60,575 nt of DNA from Oscillatoriales cyanobacterium USR001 (GTDB lineage Bacteria; Cyanobacteriota; Cyanobacteriia; Cyanobacteriales; Microcoleaceae). A program made the position numbers and the translations under genes. The stretch covers positions 6,782 to 67,356 of the forward strand of contig MBRE01000076.1 of assembly GCA_001698425.1 (NCBI GenBank), written 5' to 3'. How positions within the stretch are numbered: position 1 is the stretch's first letter; every line of letters begins with the position of its first letter. The notes under the pieces are model-generated. The model ran no database searches. It saw only the letters and a list, made by a program, of their open reading frames with translations, and was not told the origin of the DNA. Below are positions 27,385 through 37,788 of this stretch, piece by piece.

Positions 27385-27432
27385 TTAAGTGTGAAGTCTG
27401 AAGTTAGATTTACTCTTGATCTTGCACACTTG

Positions 27433-28197
27433 CTAAGAATGTTCTTCGTGGTGTTCTTCGCCGTGTCCTTCGATCGCTTCGTGAATGTAGGCTCCTGCTA
27501 AGGTAGCAAATACTAACGCTTGAATGGCGCTGGTAAATAAACCTAGTAACATCACGGGCAGAGGTACGAACAAGGGAACAAGTAGCACCAACACAGCCAC
27601 CACTAATTCATCCGCTAAAATGTTACCAAATAGACGGAAACTTAGGGAGAGAGGCTTGGTAAAATCTTCCAATATAGCGATCGGCAATAAGATTGGGGTC
27701 GGCTCGATATACTTTTTAAAGTATCCTAAACCGCGCTTACTGAAACCGGCATAAAAATATGCTAGGGAAGTCAATAAGGCAAGAGCCACAGTCGTATTGA
27801 TATCGTTTGTGGGTGCGGCTAGTTCCCCTACTGGTAATTTAATCAGTTTCCAAGGAACTAATGCGCCTGACCAATTGGATACAAAAATGAACAGAAATAA
27901 TGTGCCGATAAATGGCAACCAGGGGCGATACTCTTTCTCGCCAAGTTGATTCTTAGCTAAGTCTCGCACGAATTCAAAGGCATATTCCATGAAATTTTGC
28001 ATTCCATTGGGAATCCTTTGGATGTTACGAGTCGCAGCAATGGAAGCTACTACGAGGAGAGCAATTACCACCCAGGAGGTGAGAAACACCTGTCCGTGAA
28101 CTTTGAGATTGCCTATGTGCCAGTATAAATGCTTGCCAACTTCTAATGAAGCAAGTGGTAAAGCGTTTAAGGCGTTGAAAACATTTAGCATTTCCAT
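27433..28197 (-). CDS. atpB: ATP synthase Fo subunit a
   Basis: 254 residues, five to six membrane helices. The essential half-channel arginine is in the motif [14 protein letters not shown]. The C-terminus is rich in His and Glu (EEHHEEHS). It forms the stator channel next to the c-ring. It follows the atpI gene by 15 bp. Confidence 0.97.
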   Translation of the reverse strand: MEMLNVFNALNALPLASLEVGKHLYWHIGNLKVHGQVFLTSWVVIALLVVASIAATRNIQRIPNGMQNFMEYAFEFVRDLAKNQLGEKEYRPWLPFIGTLFLFIFVSNWSGALVPWKLIKLPVGELAAPTNDINTTVALALLTSLAYFYAGFSKRGLGYFKKYIEPTPILLPIAILEDFTKPLSLSFRLFGNILADELVVAVLVLLVPLFVPLPVMLLGLFTSAIQALVFATLAGAYIHEAIEGHGEEHHEEHS

Positions 28198-28212
28198 TCA
28201 AGAGAATTTCAC

Positions 28213-28689
28213 TCAAGGATCGGTCTTGGCTGGTTCCCTGACTTCTTGACGGTCGGGAATTAAAAGGCTTTGCAGAGTATGGAGGACAATTGCTACTTTA
28301 AAAGTCAGAAATCCCAGAAAAATTGGTAATATCTGTAGCTCTTTCAATCGAGTTGCTACTATAATCAACCCAATGAATAGAGCCAGCCTTGTCTTACTCA
28401 GGCGCTCCTGCTGTCGACCAATTCGCTCAACGTCTCTAGCCAACATCTTTAAGTAAACCACACCTGCGATCGCCCCAAGTAAATAATTTAGAGCAATGTT
28501 GAGGCCAAAGCCAATCCAGGTTGAGATAAAAATAATCCCGGTTACAGCAAGGGTGTAGATAAACAACTGTTGCTGTAGTTGATAAAAGTCTTGCATGGGA
28601 TCTGTGGCTGGCGCTGATGAGGCAGAACCAGTTTCAAGGGTATCCCCATTGACAGGTGTGGTTTCCGTGTGTGTGTTTGGCGAGTTCAC
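28213..28689 (-). CDS. atpI: ATP synthase subunit I (assembly-associated protein)
   Basis: 158 residues. A polar Thr/Ala/Ser-rich N-terminus is followed by four hydrophobic helices, as in the small AtpI/Atp1 protein that opens atp operons and helps c-ring assembly. It is first in the operon, on the minus strand, with a 140-bp gap to rsmD upstream where the operon promoter should lie. Confidence 0.88.
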   Translation of the reverse strand: MNSPNTHTETTPVNGDTLETGSASSAPATDPMQDFYQLQQQLFIYTLAVTGIIFISTWIGFGLNIALNYLLGAIAGVVYLKMLARDVERIGRQQERLSKTRLALFIGLIIVATRLKELQILPIFLGFLTFKVAIVLHTLQSLLIPDRQEVREPAKTDP

Positions 28690-28829
28690 GCGCTTGGGAG
28701 TGAAACTAATGCAGGTGACAGGCTTGGCTCTGCAAGTCCATTGAGAATCATATCATGGTGCTGAAACAATACTTAAAAAAGAATTAATTTATCTGAATTT
28801 GGCGGAGATTCCTAAATTAGTTAAAAATA

Positions 28830-29387
28830 TTAGCGATCGCCGATGGTTGTTAAATGGTAGAAAGTCAAGCCTGTATTGCCATAGACTTTCTGTCTGCAAA
28901 TTTCCCAAGGGGGTAAAAGTTCCACTCTTTGCATTTCGGGGCTATGTTCTACGGCTAACTCGCCGTCAGGGGCTAAAATTTGTAGGGTGGCGATCGCATT
29001 TAACACTGGTTCGTATAACTCGCTGGCATAGGGTGGATCGAAATAAATGCGATCGAATTGTTGACCCGCCAGAGTTGGCAGTTTGCCAACTACATCGCCG
29101 CGAATAATTTGGAATTGTTGGTCGGCTTTGACTACTAGCTGCCAATTTTCGCGGATAATCGTACAAGCTGCTTCAGATTTATCGATCGCGATCGCACTTT
29201 TCGCCCCCCGACACAAAGCCTCAGCCCCCATCGAACCACTACCCGCACACAAATCTAACCATTGACACCCTTCAATATAGCCTTGCCAAATATTAAAAAC
29301 AGCTTCCCGTACTCTTCCTAAAGTTGGTCGAGTTTCCAATCCTGGTAAAGTTTTAACTTGGCGATTGCCGTAAATCCTGAGACTCAT
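28830..29387 (-). CDS. rsmD: 16S rRNA (guanine-N2)-methyltransferase RsmD
   Basis: 185 residues. The RsmD start LRIYGNRQVKTLPGLETRPT is followed by the SAM-binding motif DLCAGSGSMGAEAL and the catalytic FDPPYAS motif for N2-guanine methylation of 16S rRNA in the small subunit. It is co-directional with the atp operon but separated by 140 bp, so probably transcribed on its own. Confidence 0.94.
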   Translation of the reverse strand: MSLRIYGNRQVKTLPGLETRPTLGRVREAVFNIWQGYIEGCQWLDLCAGSGSMGAEALCRGAKSAIAIDKSEAACTIIRENWQLVVKADQQFQIIRGDVVGKLPTLAGQQFDRIYFDPPYASELYEPVLNAIATLQILAPDGELAVEHSPEMQRVELLPPWEICRQKVYGNTGLTFYHLTTIGDR

Positions 29388-29414
29388 AGCTGAAGGAAAA
29401 AGTAATAAAGTATA

Positions 29415-29467
29415 GGGCGGGTTTGCCGAAATACTTGATAGTTACCGACAATTTGATCGACCCGCCC
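29415..29467 (-). terminator. CCCGCC hairpin after the orange carotenoid protein gene
   Basis: GGGCGGGT (29415-29422) and ACCCGCCC (29460-29467) can pair, about 30 bp beyond the stop of the orange carotenoid protein gene on the minus strand. It lacks a good T tract, so it may instead be a copy of a dispersed hairpin. Confidence 0.4.
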
Positions 29468-29494
29468 CGCCTAGCCAAAATTGCTCAGAACAAT

Positions 29495-30457
29495 TTACTT
29501 ACTAATCAAGTTAAGCAACTCTTGAGGAGAAGCTAACAAGTCGATTGCCACAAAGAAAATCTTACCTTGAGGATCGAGTAAAAAGCGCCAAGCAATATTC
29601 ATACCAACACTCGCACCAAACCAAGGAGTTTGAACTTTTCCTGTCACCTTAATCTGAGTGTAATCATTCTCTACAACTTCAGATATGCCCCGCTCTGGCA
29701 TCATTTTCAATCCGGGACATTCTTCGCGCATATACGCCAAAATCGCCTCTTGACCTACTATTGGCTTCTGGAAAGGTGGTTGCAGAGCACCTTTGGAAAC
29801 AAATAGATTCACAGCAGCCTCAAAGTCAAAGGCATTCATGTTGTTAATGTAGCTCAACACAGTCGGGTTTGTTACTCCCTCGATCGTCACTTGAGTACGA
29901 GATCCCATATCTATTGGAGGGATTACGGGATCTGCAACTTTGGCATAACTCCCAGGAGCATCAGGATCGAAACCCATGTTAACTACAGCATTCCGCAACA
30001 CCGTGATTTGCTGACCGCCATCAAGTTGCCGAATAGTTTGTAACACTTCTGAGGCTTTGGTAGAGAGTTTATACCCAGATGGGATTGGAGCGACAAGTCC
30101 CTGAGCCATCCATTCTCCCAATTGATACCAAAACCCCAACTTAATGTTCATGCTGAAGGAAGCATAGGAACGATTAATTGGAGTGTCAATGCGGTTAGCC
30201 AAGTCACACATCACCTGTGTTTGAGCTAAAGGAGGCATCTGTTTAATTTGAGCCAGTAAACCGTCGGCGATTACCATGCTGGCGGCTCCTGGAGCAGCAG
30301 GAGTAATTGTGATTCCCATTTCTGTGTAGGCAAACCACAGTAATGCCAGTTGATCTTCTGCACTGAGTTGAGCAAACTTGGCGATCGTATCTGGAACAGC
30401 ACTTGCAACATTGGTACCAGAAAAAATACCTTGGGCAGACTCAATAGTAAACGGCAT
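29495..30457 (-). CDS. ocp: Orange carotenoid protein (photoprotection)
   Basis: 320 residues from the ATG at 30457 (MPFTIESAQ, the family start). The N-terminal helical carotenoid domain holds Trp41, Tyr44, Trp110 and Arg155. The C-terminal NTF2-like domain holds the Tyr203 and Trp290 pair that hydrogen-bonds the keto-carotenoid, and Glu246 as the expected salt-bridge partner of Arg155. On strong blue-green light the protein releases heat from phycobilisomes. No recovery protein (frp) gene is adjacent in this window. The linker (DPDAPGSYAKVADPVIPPIDM) differs from typical OCP1, so I leave the subclass open. Confidence 0.96.
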   Translation of the reverse strand: MPFTIESAQGIFSGTNVASAVPDTIAKFAQLSAEDQLALLWFAYTEMGITITPAAPGAASMVIADGLLAQIKQMPPLAQTQVMCDLANRIDTPINRSYASFSMNIKLGFWYQLGEWMAQGLVAPIPSGYKLSTKASEVLQTIRQLDGGQQITVLRNAVVNMGFDPDAPGSYAKVADPVIPPIDMGSRTQVTIEGVTNPTVLSYINNMNAFDFEAAVNLFVSKGALQPPFQKPIVGQEAILAYMREECPGLKMMPERGISEVVENDYTQIKVTGKVQTPWFGASVGMNIAWRFLLDPQGKIFFVAIDLLASPQELLNLISK

Positions 30458-30735
30458 ATACAAACAGAGATTTTGGTTATTACAAATCCCGTAATTGGGC
30501 TTCGTGAATCTCTTCTCCTTTATTATAAGGATGTAACGATTTATTGCAATTTGTCAACTATTTTACAAAATATATATTTTTCCGACTATATTCATAGATT
30601 TAGATTATTTGTGTCTCAGATAGCTGGACTATTGTGCCAACTTAAGATATAGGATAGAAAATTTCAGGAAACTATACATATCATAGAAATGTTTAAAAAT
30701 CAAGAAAAAAAGCAATCAAGAAGAGGCTAGGGGCA

Positions 30736-31656
<921 letters not shown>

Positions 31657-31824
31657 GTAAGAAAGATAAGAGATGAAGTATGGAGACAGTTATACAATAA
31701 AGAATAAATTATACATAGTCTGGAAAGTTTTTAGAGAAATGGCTGAAAAACTTGACACATTTTTTAGAGGTATGGTATCAAGTAAAATATTGTCACAGAA
31801 ACGAAATTAGGAGTCTATAGACTA

Positions 31825-33618
31825 ATGTTAACCATCAACGATTTATTTAACAACAATTACTATCTTAGTACGAATCCAGATGTGGCAACAGCCGTTGATA
31901 AGGGCAAGCTAGGCAGTGGTTTGGAACACTTTATGAAGTATGGTCGATTTGAGGGTCGCAATCCCAGTGCAATGTTTGATACAGCATTTTATTTAGCAAA
32001 GTACGATGATGTGAATGCCTTAGTCCAAAAAGGAAGCACCACAGCGATCGATCAATTTATTCAGTCTGGTCAAAAAGAGAAACGGGACCCAATTACAGAA
32101 TTTAATACCCAATATTATCTTGGCGAAGATGGCAGCAACCGAAATGCCGACGTGAAAAGCTTAGTCGTAGCTGACCAACTCACGGCTTACGAACACTACA
32201 TTAAGTATGGCCAATACGAGTACAATATTAACATCGGTAACTCAGTAACCAGCCGCGATCCCAGTGTTAATTTCCCTACTAGGACTTATTTAGCAGTCAA
32301 CCCAGATGTCACCACATTTTTGGATAACAATAAAGCACTCAACTTCAGTCCTATTCAACACTACCGTCAATTTGGGATCAATGAGAGACGGTTATTCTTT
32401 CAGCCAGTGAAAGCCGTACAATTGCAAATTGGTGGCGGTTTAAATTCACAAGGAAAGCCAATACTAGCTCCAGAACCTATTGTTACGGGAGATTTTAATG
32501 GCGATGGTAAGCTAGATTTAGCTATCGGGCCGACAAATCAAAAATATCTTCAAGTGCTGCTGGGTAATGGAAATGGCACTTTTCAACCCCCAGTCAACTA
32601 TTCATCTGGTGGAGAACCTCCTGAGGATTTAGCTGTTGGGGATGTTAATGGTGACGGTAAACTTGACCTATTGACAGCAAATGGTGACTCAAATAATGTG
32701 GCAGTGCTATTGGGTAATGGAGATGGTAAATTCCAACCCGCAGTAACATACGCGGTTGTTTCCGAACCACGTAAGCTAATTGTGGGTGATTTTAACAATG
32801 ACGGTAAGCTTGATATAGTGACACCAAATTCTACGGTTACTCCAACAAGTATTTTTAAACCATCAACTGAGATTACCGGTGCTTCACTACTGCTAGGGAA
32901 TGGAAATGGAACCTTTCAAGCAGCAACTAACTACCCTCTTGGTATCCGTCCTTTTGCGATCGCACAAGGAGACTTTAATAAAGACAGTAAAAATGACATA
33001 GCTGTAGCTTATGCTGGGAATAACCCCGATGCAAGCAATCCCCCCCTTGTGAAAAATGTTTCTGTTCTGCTAGGTACTGGAAATGGAAGTAATGCTTTCC
33101 AATCTCCTCAAAATTATCCAGTTTTAGGAACAGGTCATTACGTTATCAAAACGGGGCAACTTACTAAAAGCGGGAATTTAGATATAGTTACAGCCAGCTT
33201 GAACCCTGATAACCCTAACGATCCCAATGGAAACAATACTGTGATTTCGGTGCTACTAGGTAATGGGAATGGAACTTTTCAAGCCGCTAAAACTTTTATT
33301 TCCCCTGGACCAAGAGACTTAACATTAGCAGATGTAAACAGTGATGGCATAGTTGATATACTGGCGCTCAACTATAATCTCAATTTGAGTGGTCCTGAAA
33401 CCCCAGGAGATGTACTCGTTTATCTGGGCAAAGGAGATGGTACGTTTGCACCTGCAACTAATTATGTTTATAAGGTGGGATTGGAACCACACGGGATCGT
33501 AGCTGGTGATTTCAATGGTGATAGTAAAGTAGATGTAGCGGTGACTAATACAAATTCGGACACGATTTCATTGTTGTATGGTTTAGGTAATGGGCAGTTT
33601 TCTGCAACTCCTACTTAG
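31825..33618 (+). CDS. FG-GAP (VCBS) repeat protein with N-terminal YL-NPDV repeats
   Basis: 597 residues. The first about 190 residues hold four units of the type YYLSTNPDVATAVDKG...HFMKYGRFEGR, common in cyanobacterial exported proteins. Residues about 200-597 hold about seven FG-GAP/VCBS blades with calcium-type loops (GDFNGDGKLDLAIG, GDVNGDGKLDLLTA, VLLGNGNGTFQ), predicting an integrin-like beta-propeller. No signal peptide and no RTX are seen. Secretion by a type I or other route is inferred from the family. A ribosome site (TAGGAG) precedes the ATG. Confidence 0.85.
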   Translation: MLTINDLFNNNYYLSTNPDVATAVDKGKLGSGLEHFMKYGRFEGRNPSAMFDTAFYLAKYDDVNALVQKGSTTAIDQFIQSGQKEKRDPITEFNTQYYLGEDGSNRNADVKSLVVADQLTAYEHYIKYGQYEYNINIGNSVTSRDPSVNFPTRTYLAVNPDVTTFLDNNKALNFSPIQHYRQFGINERRLFFQPVKAVQLQIGGGLNSQGKPILAPEPIVTGDFNGDGKLDLAIGPTNQKYLQVLLGNGNGTFQPPVNYSSGGEPPEDLAVGDVNGDGKLDLLTANGDSNNVAVLLGNGDGKFQPAVTYAVVSEPRKLIVGDFNNDGKLDIVTPNSTVTPTSIFKPSTEITGASLLLGNGNGTFQAATNYPLGIRPFAIAQGDFNKDSKNDIAVAYAGNNPDASNPPLVKNVSVLLGTGNGSNAFQSPQNYPVLGTGHYVIKTGQLTKSGNLDIVTASLNPDNPNDPNGNNTVISVLLGNGNGTFQAAKTFISPGPRDLTLADVNSDGIVDILALNYNLNLSGPETPGDVLVYLGKGDGTFAPATNYVYKVGLEPHGIVAGDFNGDSKVDVAVTNTNSDTISLLYGLGNGQFSATPT

Positions 33619-33669
33619 TTAGTACGTCTAAATAAGTTGTCCAAATGTTGTAGGGGTAGTGCCTCTGTG

Positions 33670-33855
33670 CATTAGTGTCAACTTAAGGTAAAATCCTTAG
33701 TCCGACAGGGGTTAAAACCCCTGTCTCAAAGATTAAGTCCTCTGAAGAGGACTAAAAAGAAGACTTTTAAACTTATTAGTCCTCATTCAGAGGACTTAAG
33801 TTATTAGACAGGGACTTAAGTCCCTGGCGGGTTTCAGCTTAAGTTGACACGAATG
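33670..33855. mobile_element. 186-bp MITE with 9-bp target duplication
   Basis: Terminal inverted repeats CATTAGTGTCAACTTAAG (33670-33687) and CTTAAGTTGACACGAATG (33838-33855) match at 17 of 18 positions. They are flanked by a perfect 9-bp direct repeat GCCTCTGTG (33661-33669 and 33856-33864). The interior has hairpins GACAGGGG/CCCCTGTC and GTCCTC/GAGGAC. Removing the element and one copy of the duplication restores GGGGTAGTGCCTCTGTGCC and then TACCCC, which is itself a hairpin repeat. It is non-coding and was presumably moved by a transposase elsewhere. Confidence 0.85.
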
Positions 33856-33889
33856 GCCTCTGTGCCTACCCCACATCGATCTAAATTTG

Positions 33890-36800
33890 TTAATCTTCTT
33901 CATCTTCAATAATAGCATCGCGATCGAGAATGAGTAAACTACGCAATTGATCAGTATCAAGTTCCGTTAACCAATTTTCCCCACCGCCAACAACTTGTTC
34001 AGCTAAAGCTTTCTTACTTTCTATCATATCGTGAATTTTCTCCTCTAAAGTTCCCGTACAAACAAATTTATGTACCTGAACATTCCGAGTTTGACCAATA
34101 CGAAAAACCCGGTCAGTTGCCTGATTTTCTACCGCCGGATTCCACCATCGATCGTAGTGGAAAACATGAGTAGCCCGTGTTAAATTTAAACCAGTACCCC
34201 CAGCTTTTAACGATAAAATCATAATTGGCGGCCCTTGAGGATCGTGCTGAAAACGATCGATCATTTCTTCTCTTTGCTGTTGGCGAGTTCCCCCATATAA
34301 GAATAAAATTTCTCGATTAAAATATTTTGCTAAATGTGCTTTAAGAAGATGTCCCCATTCAGCAAATTGGGTAAAAATTAGGGTTCTATCTCCTGCGGAT
34401 AAAATCTCTTCTAACATCTCATCAAGTCGCTGCAATTTACCTGATTCCTGAGATTTAATTACTAACTCCTCACCCTTGGCTTTTTCCTTCCCTAAAATTG
34501 GATGATTACAGATTTGTTTCAGTTTGACTAACAACGCCAAAATCATTCCCCTTCGCTGAATCCCATCAGCAGTTTCTATTGCCGCTAAGGACTCTTCTAC
34601 AACTTTTTGATAAAGCGTAGCCTGGTTAATAGAAAGAGGACAAAATACTATCATTTCTTGCTTTTCTGGCAAGTCTTGAATAATAGTTTTATCTGTTTTT
34701 AATCTGCGTAAAATAAAGGGTTGAACGAGGGAACGTAAACTTTGTAAAGACTCTTTATCACCATATTTCTCAATGGGAATTGCAAACCGCCGCTGAAAGA
34801 AATTACGCTGTCCTAAATAGCCAGGATTGAGAAAATCTAAAATAGACCACAATTCTTGCAATCTATTTTCTACCGGTGTACCTGTCAGCGCAACTTTAAA
34901 TGATGCCTCGATTTGTCTAACTGCTTGGGACTGTTTTGCCTCGGAGTTCTTAATATTTTGAGCTTCATCTAAAACAACTCCTTGCCATTTAACACTTTGA
35001 ATTTCTTTAGCATCTCGATAAACTAGGGGATAACTGGTAATGATTAAATGTTTGCCTTGAATTGCGGTAGCAAAGGCTTTATCTTTAGCGCGTTTGTTGC
35101 CATGATGTAGCAAAACTTTGAGTGATGGGCTGAATTTTTTGACTTCTCGTTCCCAGTTGCCTAATACTGATGTGGGACAAATAATTAATGTCGGATATTC
35201 CAGGGAATTTTGCTCTTGTAAATGCAGCAAAAATGCAATTAGCTGTGGAGTTTTTCCCAATCCCATATCGTCTGCCAAACAAGCCCCTAAACCCCATTTT
35301 TCTAAGAAGGATAACCAGCCTACTCCCCGCGCTTGATAAGGTCTTAATTCTCCTTTAAAATTCTGAGGAATGATTGACTTAACTGATTCATTATTAGTTA
35401 AGTTATTCAGTAATTCTTGAAGTTGGCCGCTGGCTTCAAAGTTAACTACTGGTAATTTTTCAATTGTCTGAGTATCGCCGGCGGCTAAACGTAGGGCATC
35501 TTCTAAGGAAAGTGTCATTTGTTCTTTGCGACTGGCAAAGAAGTTTTGGGCGGCTTTAATGTCAGGGGCTCGCAATTCTACCCACTCACCATTTATTTCT
35601 ACTAAGGGTGAATTAAGGGCGGCAAGTCTATTAAATTCTGCTTGGGAAATTTGCTGTCCACCGATGGTTAATTTCCATTGGAAGTTAAGCAAACTTTTTA
35701 GGCTTAAACGTTCGGTATTTTTTAAATTGCGGTTTAAATTAGGGGTTTCGGCGGTGATACTTAATCCTAAACGACTTGCCCATCCTTGCTGATTGGCTAA
35801 ACTGGGGGGTAATATTACGCCTAGTCCGCTGTCAGTAAATCGCCAATTAATTAGTTTAATAAATTCGTAAGCTTGTAGGGGATTAAGTTGGCAAAATTTG
35901 GGGCTGGCTTGTTGTAAGCTGGTTTCTATTAAGGGATAAAGTTTTGAGGCTAATCCTAAACCACTGAGTAGGGTTTCTTGCGGGAACTTGATGTTTTTTC
36001 CCCGATAAAGTAAGTTTTCTACGGGATGATTCCAGATGGTGTTTGCATCTACTAAGAAGTCGGGGTTATCTATGGATTGCAAACAGTAGTTTAATGTCCA
36101 TTCTTTTTTGCCTAGTAATGGTGGGAGGAGGTGAAAGGCGGTGCGAAATTGAGTTTGGGCGGTGAGGTTTTGGAGTGGTGTTTTCCAATTGGTAATTGCG
36201 GTTTCTAATCGTTCTAGGTTATCGGTTTCTAGTTCGATAATATTGGATTCTTGCTTTAAGGCTTTTAGCCACTGTTGTATTAGGGGAATTTTGGGCATTT
36301 CTGCGCTGCAATTTTTTCGCACTTGGCTATCAATAATGCTGTGCAAAAATCCCATGAGTAATTCTTGAGGTGTGGGAGGTAAATCAATTGGTAATTGGTA
36401 ATTGGTAATTGGTAATTGGCTAATTGTTGCTTCCTTTTTACCTTTGCCTTCTTCCTTCTGATAAGTTAGACAAGCTGTGGGCATTAATTTGGCAAAGTTA
36501 GAGAGGCGATTTTGATCTGTGGCGCTGTCTAATAAGGGTTGCCAAGTTGCGGTTGTAGAATTATTGAAATTTGCTAATGCTGGTAAAAATTTACCTCTGG
36601 CTAGTAAGTCTAATGTCCATCGGCTAATGTGTGTCCAAAAGCGTAAGTCCGATCCGACAAAGGAGTCGGCTTTTTCTCCCAGGGGAAGTGCTTGTAAGAA
36701 GGTAAATGCTTCGGAGGGGTTGAGACAAAATCCTTCTACTTGCCAGGGATAAAGGTAAAGAGTTGCTATTTCTGTGGTGTCTTTCGATGTGGTTGCAGAA

Positions 36801-37147
36801 TGCAGGGGAATTAGCTGATTTGTGGTGTCTATTATGTTAGTTGGTAAGGCTATTGTGTGATCTTTCCAGAGGTTTGAGGTGTTTTCGGGGGTTGGGTTTT
36901 TGGCTGATTTTTTGCTTCTGGATTTGGGGGTTTCGCTGGTGATAGGTAATTGCCAATTTAGCTGTTGAGATTCTTGTAATGATGTTAGAAATTTCTTTAG
37001 TTCGGTTTGTCCCATTGCGTAGGGATGGTAAGTATTTGTATCTATTTGATGGGAATCAATGGGGAGAATCGATCGCCAAGTTTCTCCCCAAATAAATAAG
37101 TAATTGCCCTGATGATTAAGTAGCCAACTGCCGTGTAGAATTGCCAT
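33890..37147 (-). CDS. SNF2-family DNA-dependent ATPase/helicase
   Basis: 1085 residues. The N-terminal about 600 residues are the bacterial SNF2-associated region. The ATPase core then has motif I DDMGLGKTPQ, motif II LDEAQNIKN (DEAQ in place of DEAH), motif III ALTGTPVENR, motif V SLKAGGTGLNLT and motif VI QATDRVFRIGQ. SNF2 ATPases translocate on duplex DNA and remodel protein-DNA complexes. No methylase or nuclease lies adjacent to suggest a defence operon. A heptamer tandem repeat lies inside the N-terminal region (36385-36420). Confidence 0.93.
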   Translation of the reverse strand: MAILHGSWLLNHQGNYLFIWGETWRSILPIDSHQIDTNTYHPYAMGQTELKKFLTSLQESQQLNWQLPITSETPKSRSKKSAKNPTPENTSNLWKDHTIALPTNIIDTTNQLIPLHSATTSKDTTEIATLYLYPWQVEGFCLNPSEAFTFLQALPLGEKADSFVGSDLRFWTHISRWTLDLLARGKFLPALANFNNSTTATWQPLLDSATDQNRLSNFAKLMPTACLTYQKEEGKGKKEATISQLPITNYQLPIDLPPTPQELLMGFLHSIIDSQVRKNCSAEMPKIPLIQQWLKALKQESNIIELETDNLERLETAITNWKTPLQNLTAQTQFRTAFHLLPPLLGKKEWTLNYCLQSIDNPDFLVDANTIWNHPVENLLYRGKNIKFPQETLLSGLGLASKLYPLIETSLQQASPKFCQLNPLQAYEFIKLINWRFTDSGLGVILPPSLANQQGWASRLGLSITAETPNLNRNLKNTERLSLKSLLNFQWKLTIGGQQISQAEFNRLAALNSPLVEINGEWVELRAPDIKAAQNFFASRKEQMTLSLEDALRLAAGDTQTIEKLPVVNFEASGQLQELLNNLTNNESVKSIIPQNFKGELRPYQARGVGWLSFLEKWGLGACLADDMGLGKTPQLIAFLLHLQEQNSLEYPTLIICPTSVLGNWEREVKKFSPSLKVLLHHGNKRAKDKAFATAIQGKHLIITSYPLVYRDAKEIQSVKWQGVVLDEAQNIKNSEAKQSQAVRQIEASFKVALTGTPVENRLQELWSILDFLNPGYLGQRNFFQRRFAIPIEKYGDKESLQSLRSLVQPFILRRLKTDKTIIQDLPEKQEMIVFCPLSINQATLYQKVVEESLAAIETADGIQRRGMILALLVKLKQICNHPILGKEKAKGEELVIKSQESGKLQRLDEMLEEILSAGDRTLIFTQFAEWGHLLKAHLAKYFNREILFLYGGTRQQQREEMIDRFQHDPQGPPIMILSLKAGGTGLNLTRATHVFHYDRWWNPAVENQATDRVFRIGQTRNVQVHKFVCTGTLEEKIHDMIESKKALAEQVVGGGENWLTELDTDQLRSLLILDRDAIIEDEED
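36385..36420. repeat. Heptanucleotide repeat inside the SNF2 reading frame
   Basis: Five or so copies of GGTAATT in tandem encode QLPITNYQLPI in the SNF2 protein. The 7-bp unit is not a multiple of three, so gain or loss of one copy would shift the frame. Confidence 0.85.
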
Positions 37148-37270
37148 TATTTTATATTTTTCTAGTTAAATCGAGATTATACCATTAACTTTTGACTATT
37201 TAATCTTATCATCAATTAAGTGCGATCGCTGTAAAATAGTTTAGCTCGCTACTGATAAATAATGTGAAAA

Positions 37271-37327
37271 GAGCGATCGCACCTAATAAAAAAGAGCGCT
37301 ACCAGTACATTTTAAAGTGGAATAGTG
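37271..37327. repeat. 57-bp direct repeat, left copy
   Basis: GAGCGATCGCACCTAATAAA followed by AAAGAGCGCTACCAGTACAT matches 37691-37747 with three mismatches. The two copies are exactly 420 bp apart and bracket the small antitoxin-like gene. Confidence 0.9.
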
Positions 37328-37387
37328 TGATAGGGTGTGGGAATCTGCTATAATGGTATCATACTATTGATAATAACCACACAAGCA

Positions 37388-37630
37388 ATGAACAAAGAAA
37401 ACATGATGCTGACATTAGACAGCGAGAAAAAAGCGGCACTTTCTGCGATCGCTACCCTGATGGAGCGGGATTTCAGCGACGTAGTGAATGAAGCGATCGC
37501 CAGCTATTTGGAAATGAATCAATGGCTAGGTTTCGAGATCGAGAAAGGTATTGGTGAAGCTGAAGCAAATGACTTTGCCAGCGATGAAGAAGTTCAAGGT
37601 ATTTTTGCTAAGTTAACTAATGAAAATTAA
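37388..37630 (+). CDS. Orphan ribbon-helix-helix-type antitoxin-like protein
   Basis: 80 residues from the ATG at 37388; MMLTLD at 37403 is an alternative. The sequence LTLDSEKKAALSAIATLMERDFSDVVNEAIASYL has the strand-helix-helix pattern of CopG/ParD-like DNA-binding antitoxins, followed by an acidic tail. No co-directional toxin follows. The nearest toxin (mazF) is convergent and has its own partner. A pair of 57-bp direct repeats flanks the gene, so it looks like a mobile single-gene cassette or a remnant of a pair. Confidence 0.65.
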   Translation: MNKENMMLTLDSEKKAALSAIATLMERDFSDVVNEAIASYLEMNQWLGFEIEKGIGEAEANDFASDEEVQGIFAKLTNEN

Positions 37631-37642
37631 AATGAGGAGGAT

Positions 37643-37747
37643 CGCGCTTTTTGTTATTTAGGAAAAAAAGCGATCGCGCTTCTAAATAAAGAGCGATCGC
37701 ATCTAATAAAAAAGAGCGCTACCAGTACATTTCAAAGTGAAATAGTG
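37643..37747. repeat. HIP1-rich spacer with right copy of the 57-bp repeat
   Basis: 37643-37700 contains CGCGCTTTTTGTTATTT and GCTTCTAAATAAAGAGCGATCGC, both of which recur at 39531-39589. 37691-37747 is the right copy of the 57-bp repeat at 37271. Confidence 0.85.
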
Positions 37748-37788
37748 GGGATAGGTAGCGAGAAATTGGGAAAAATGAAGAGCGATCG

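Noticed and set aside
31738..31824. Promoter with TTGACA before the FG-GAP gene
   Set aside because: A TTGACA is present near 31752, but no good -10 hexamer stands at 16-18 bp; not strong enough to report as a site.
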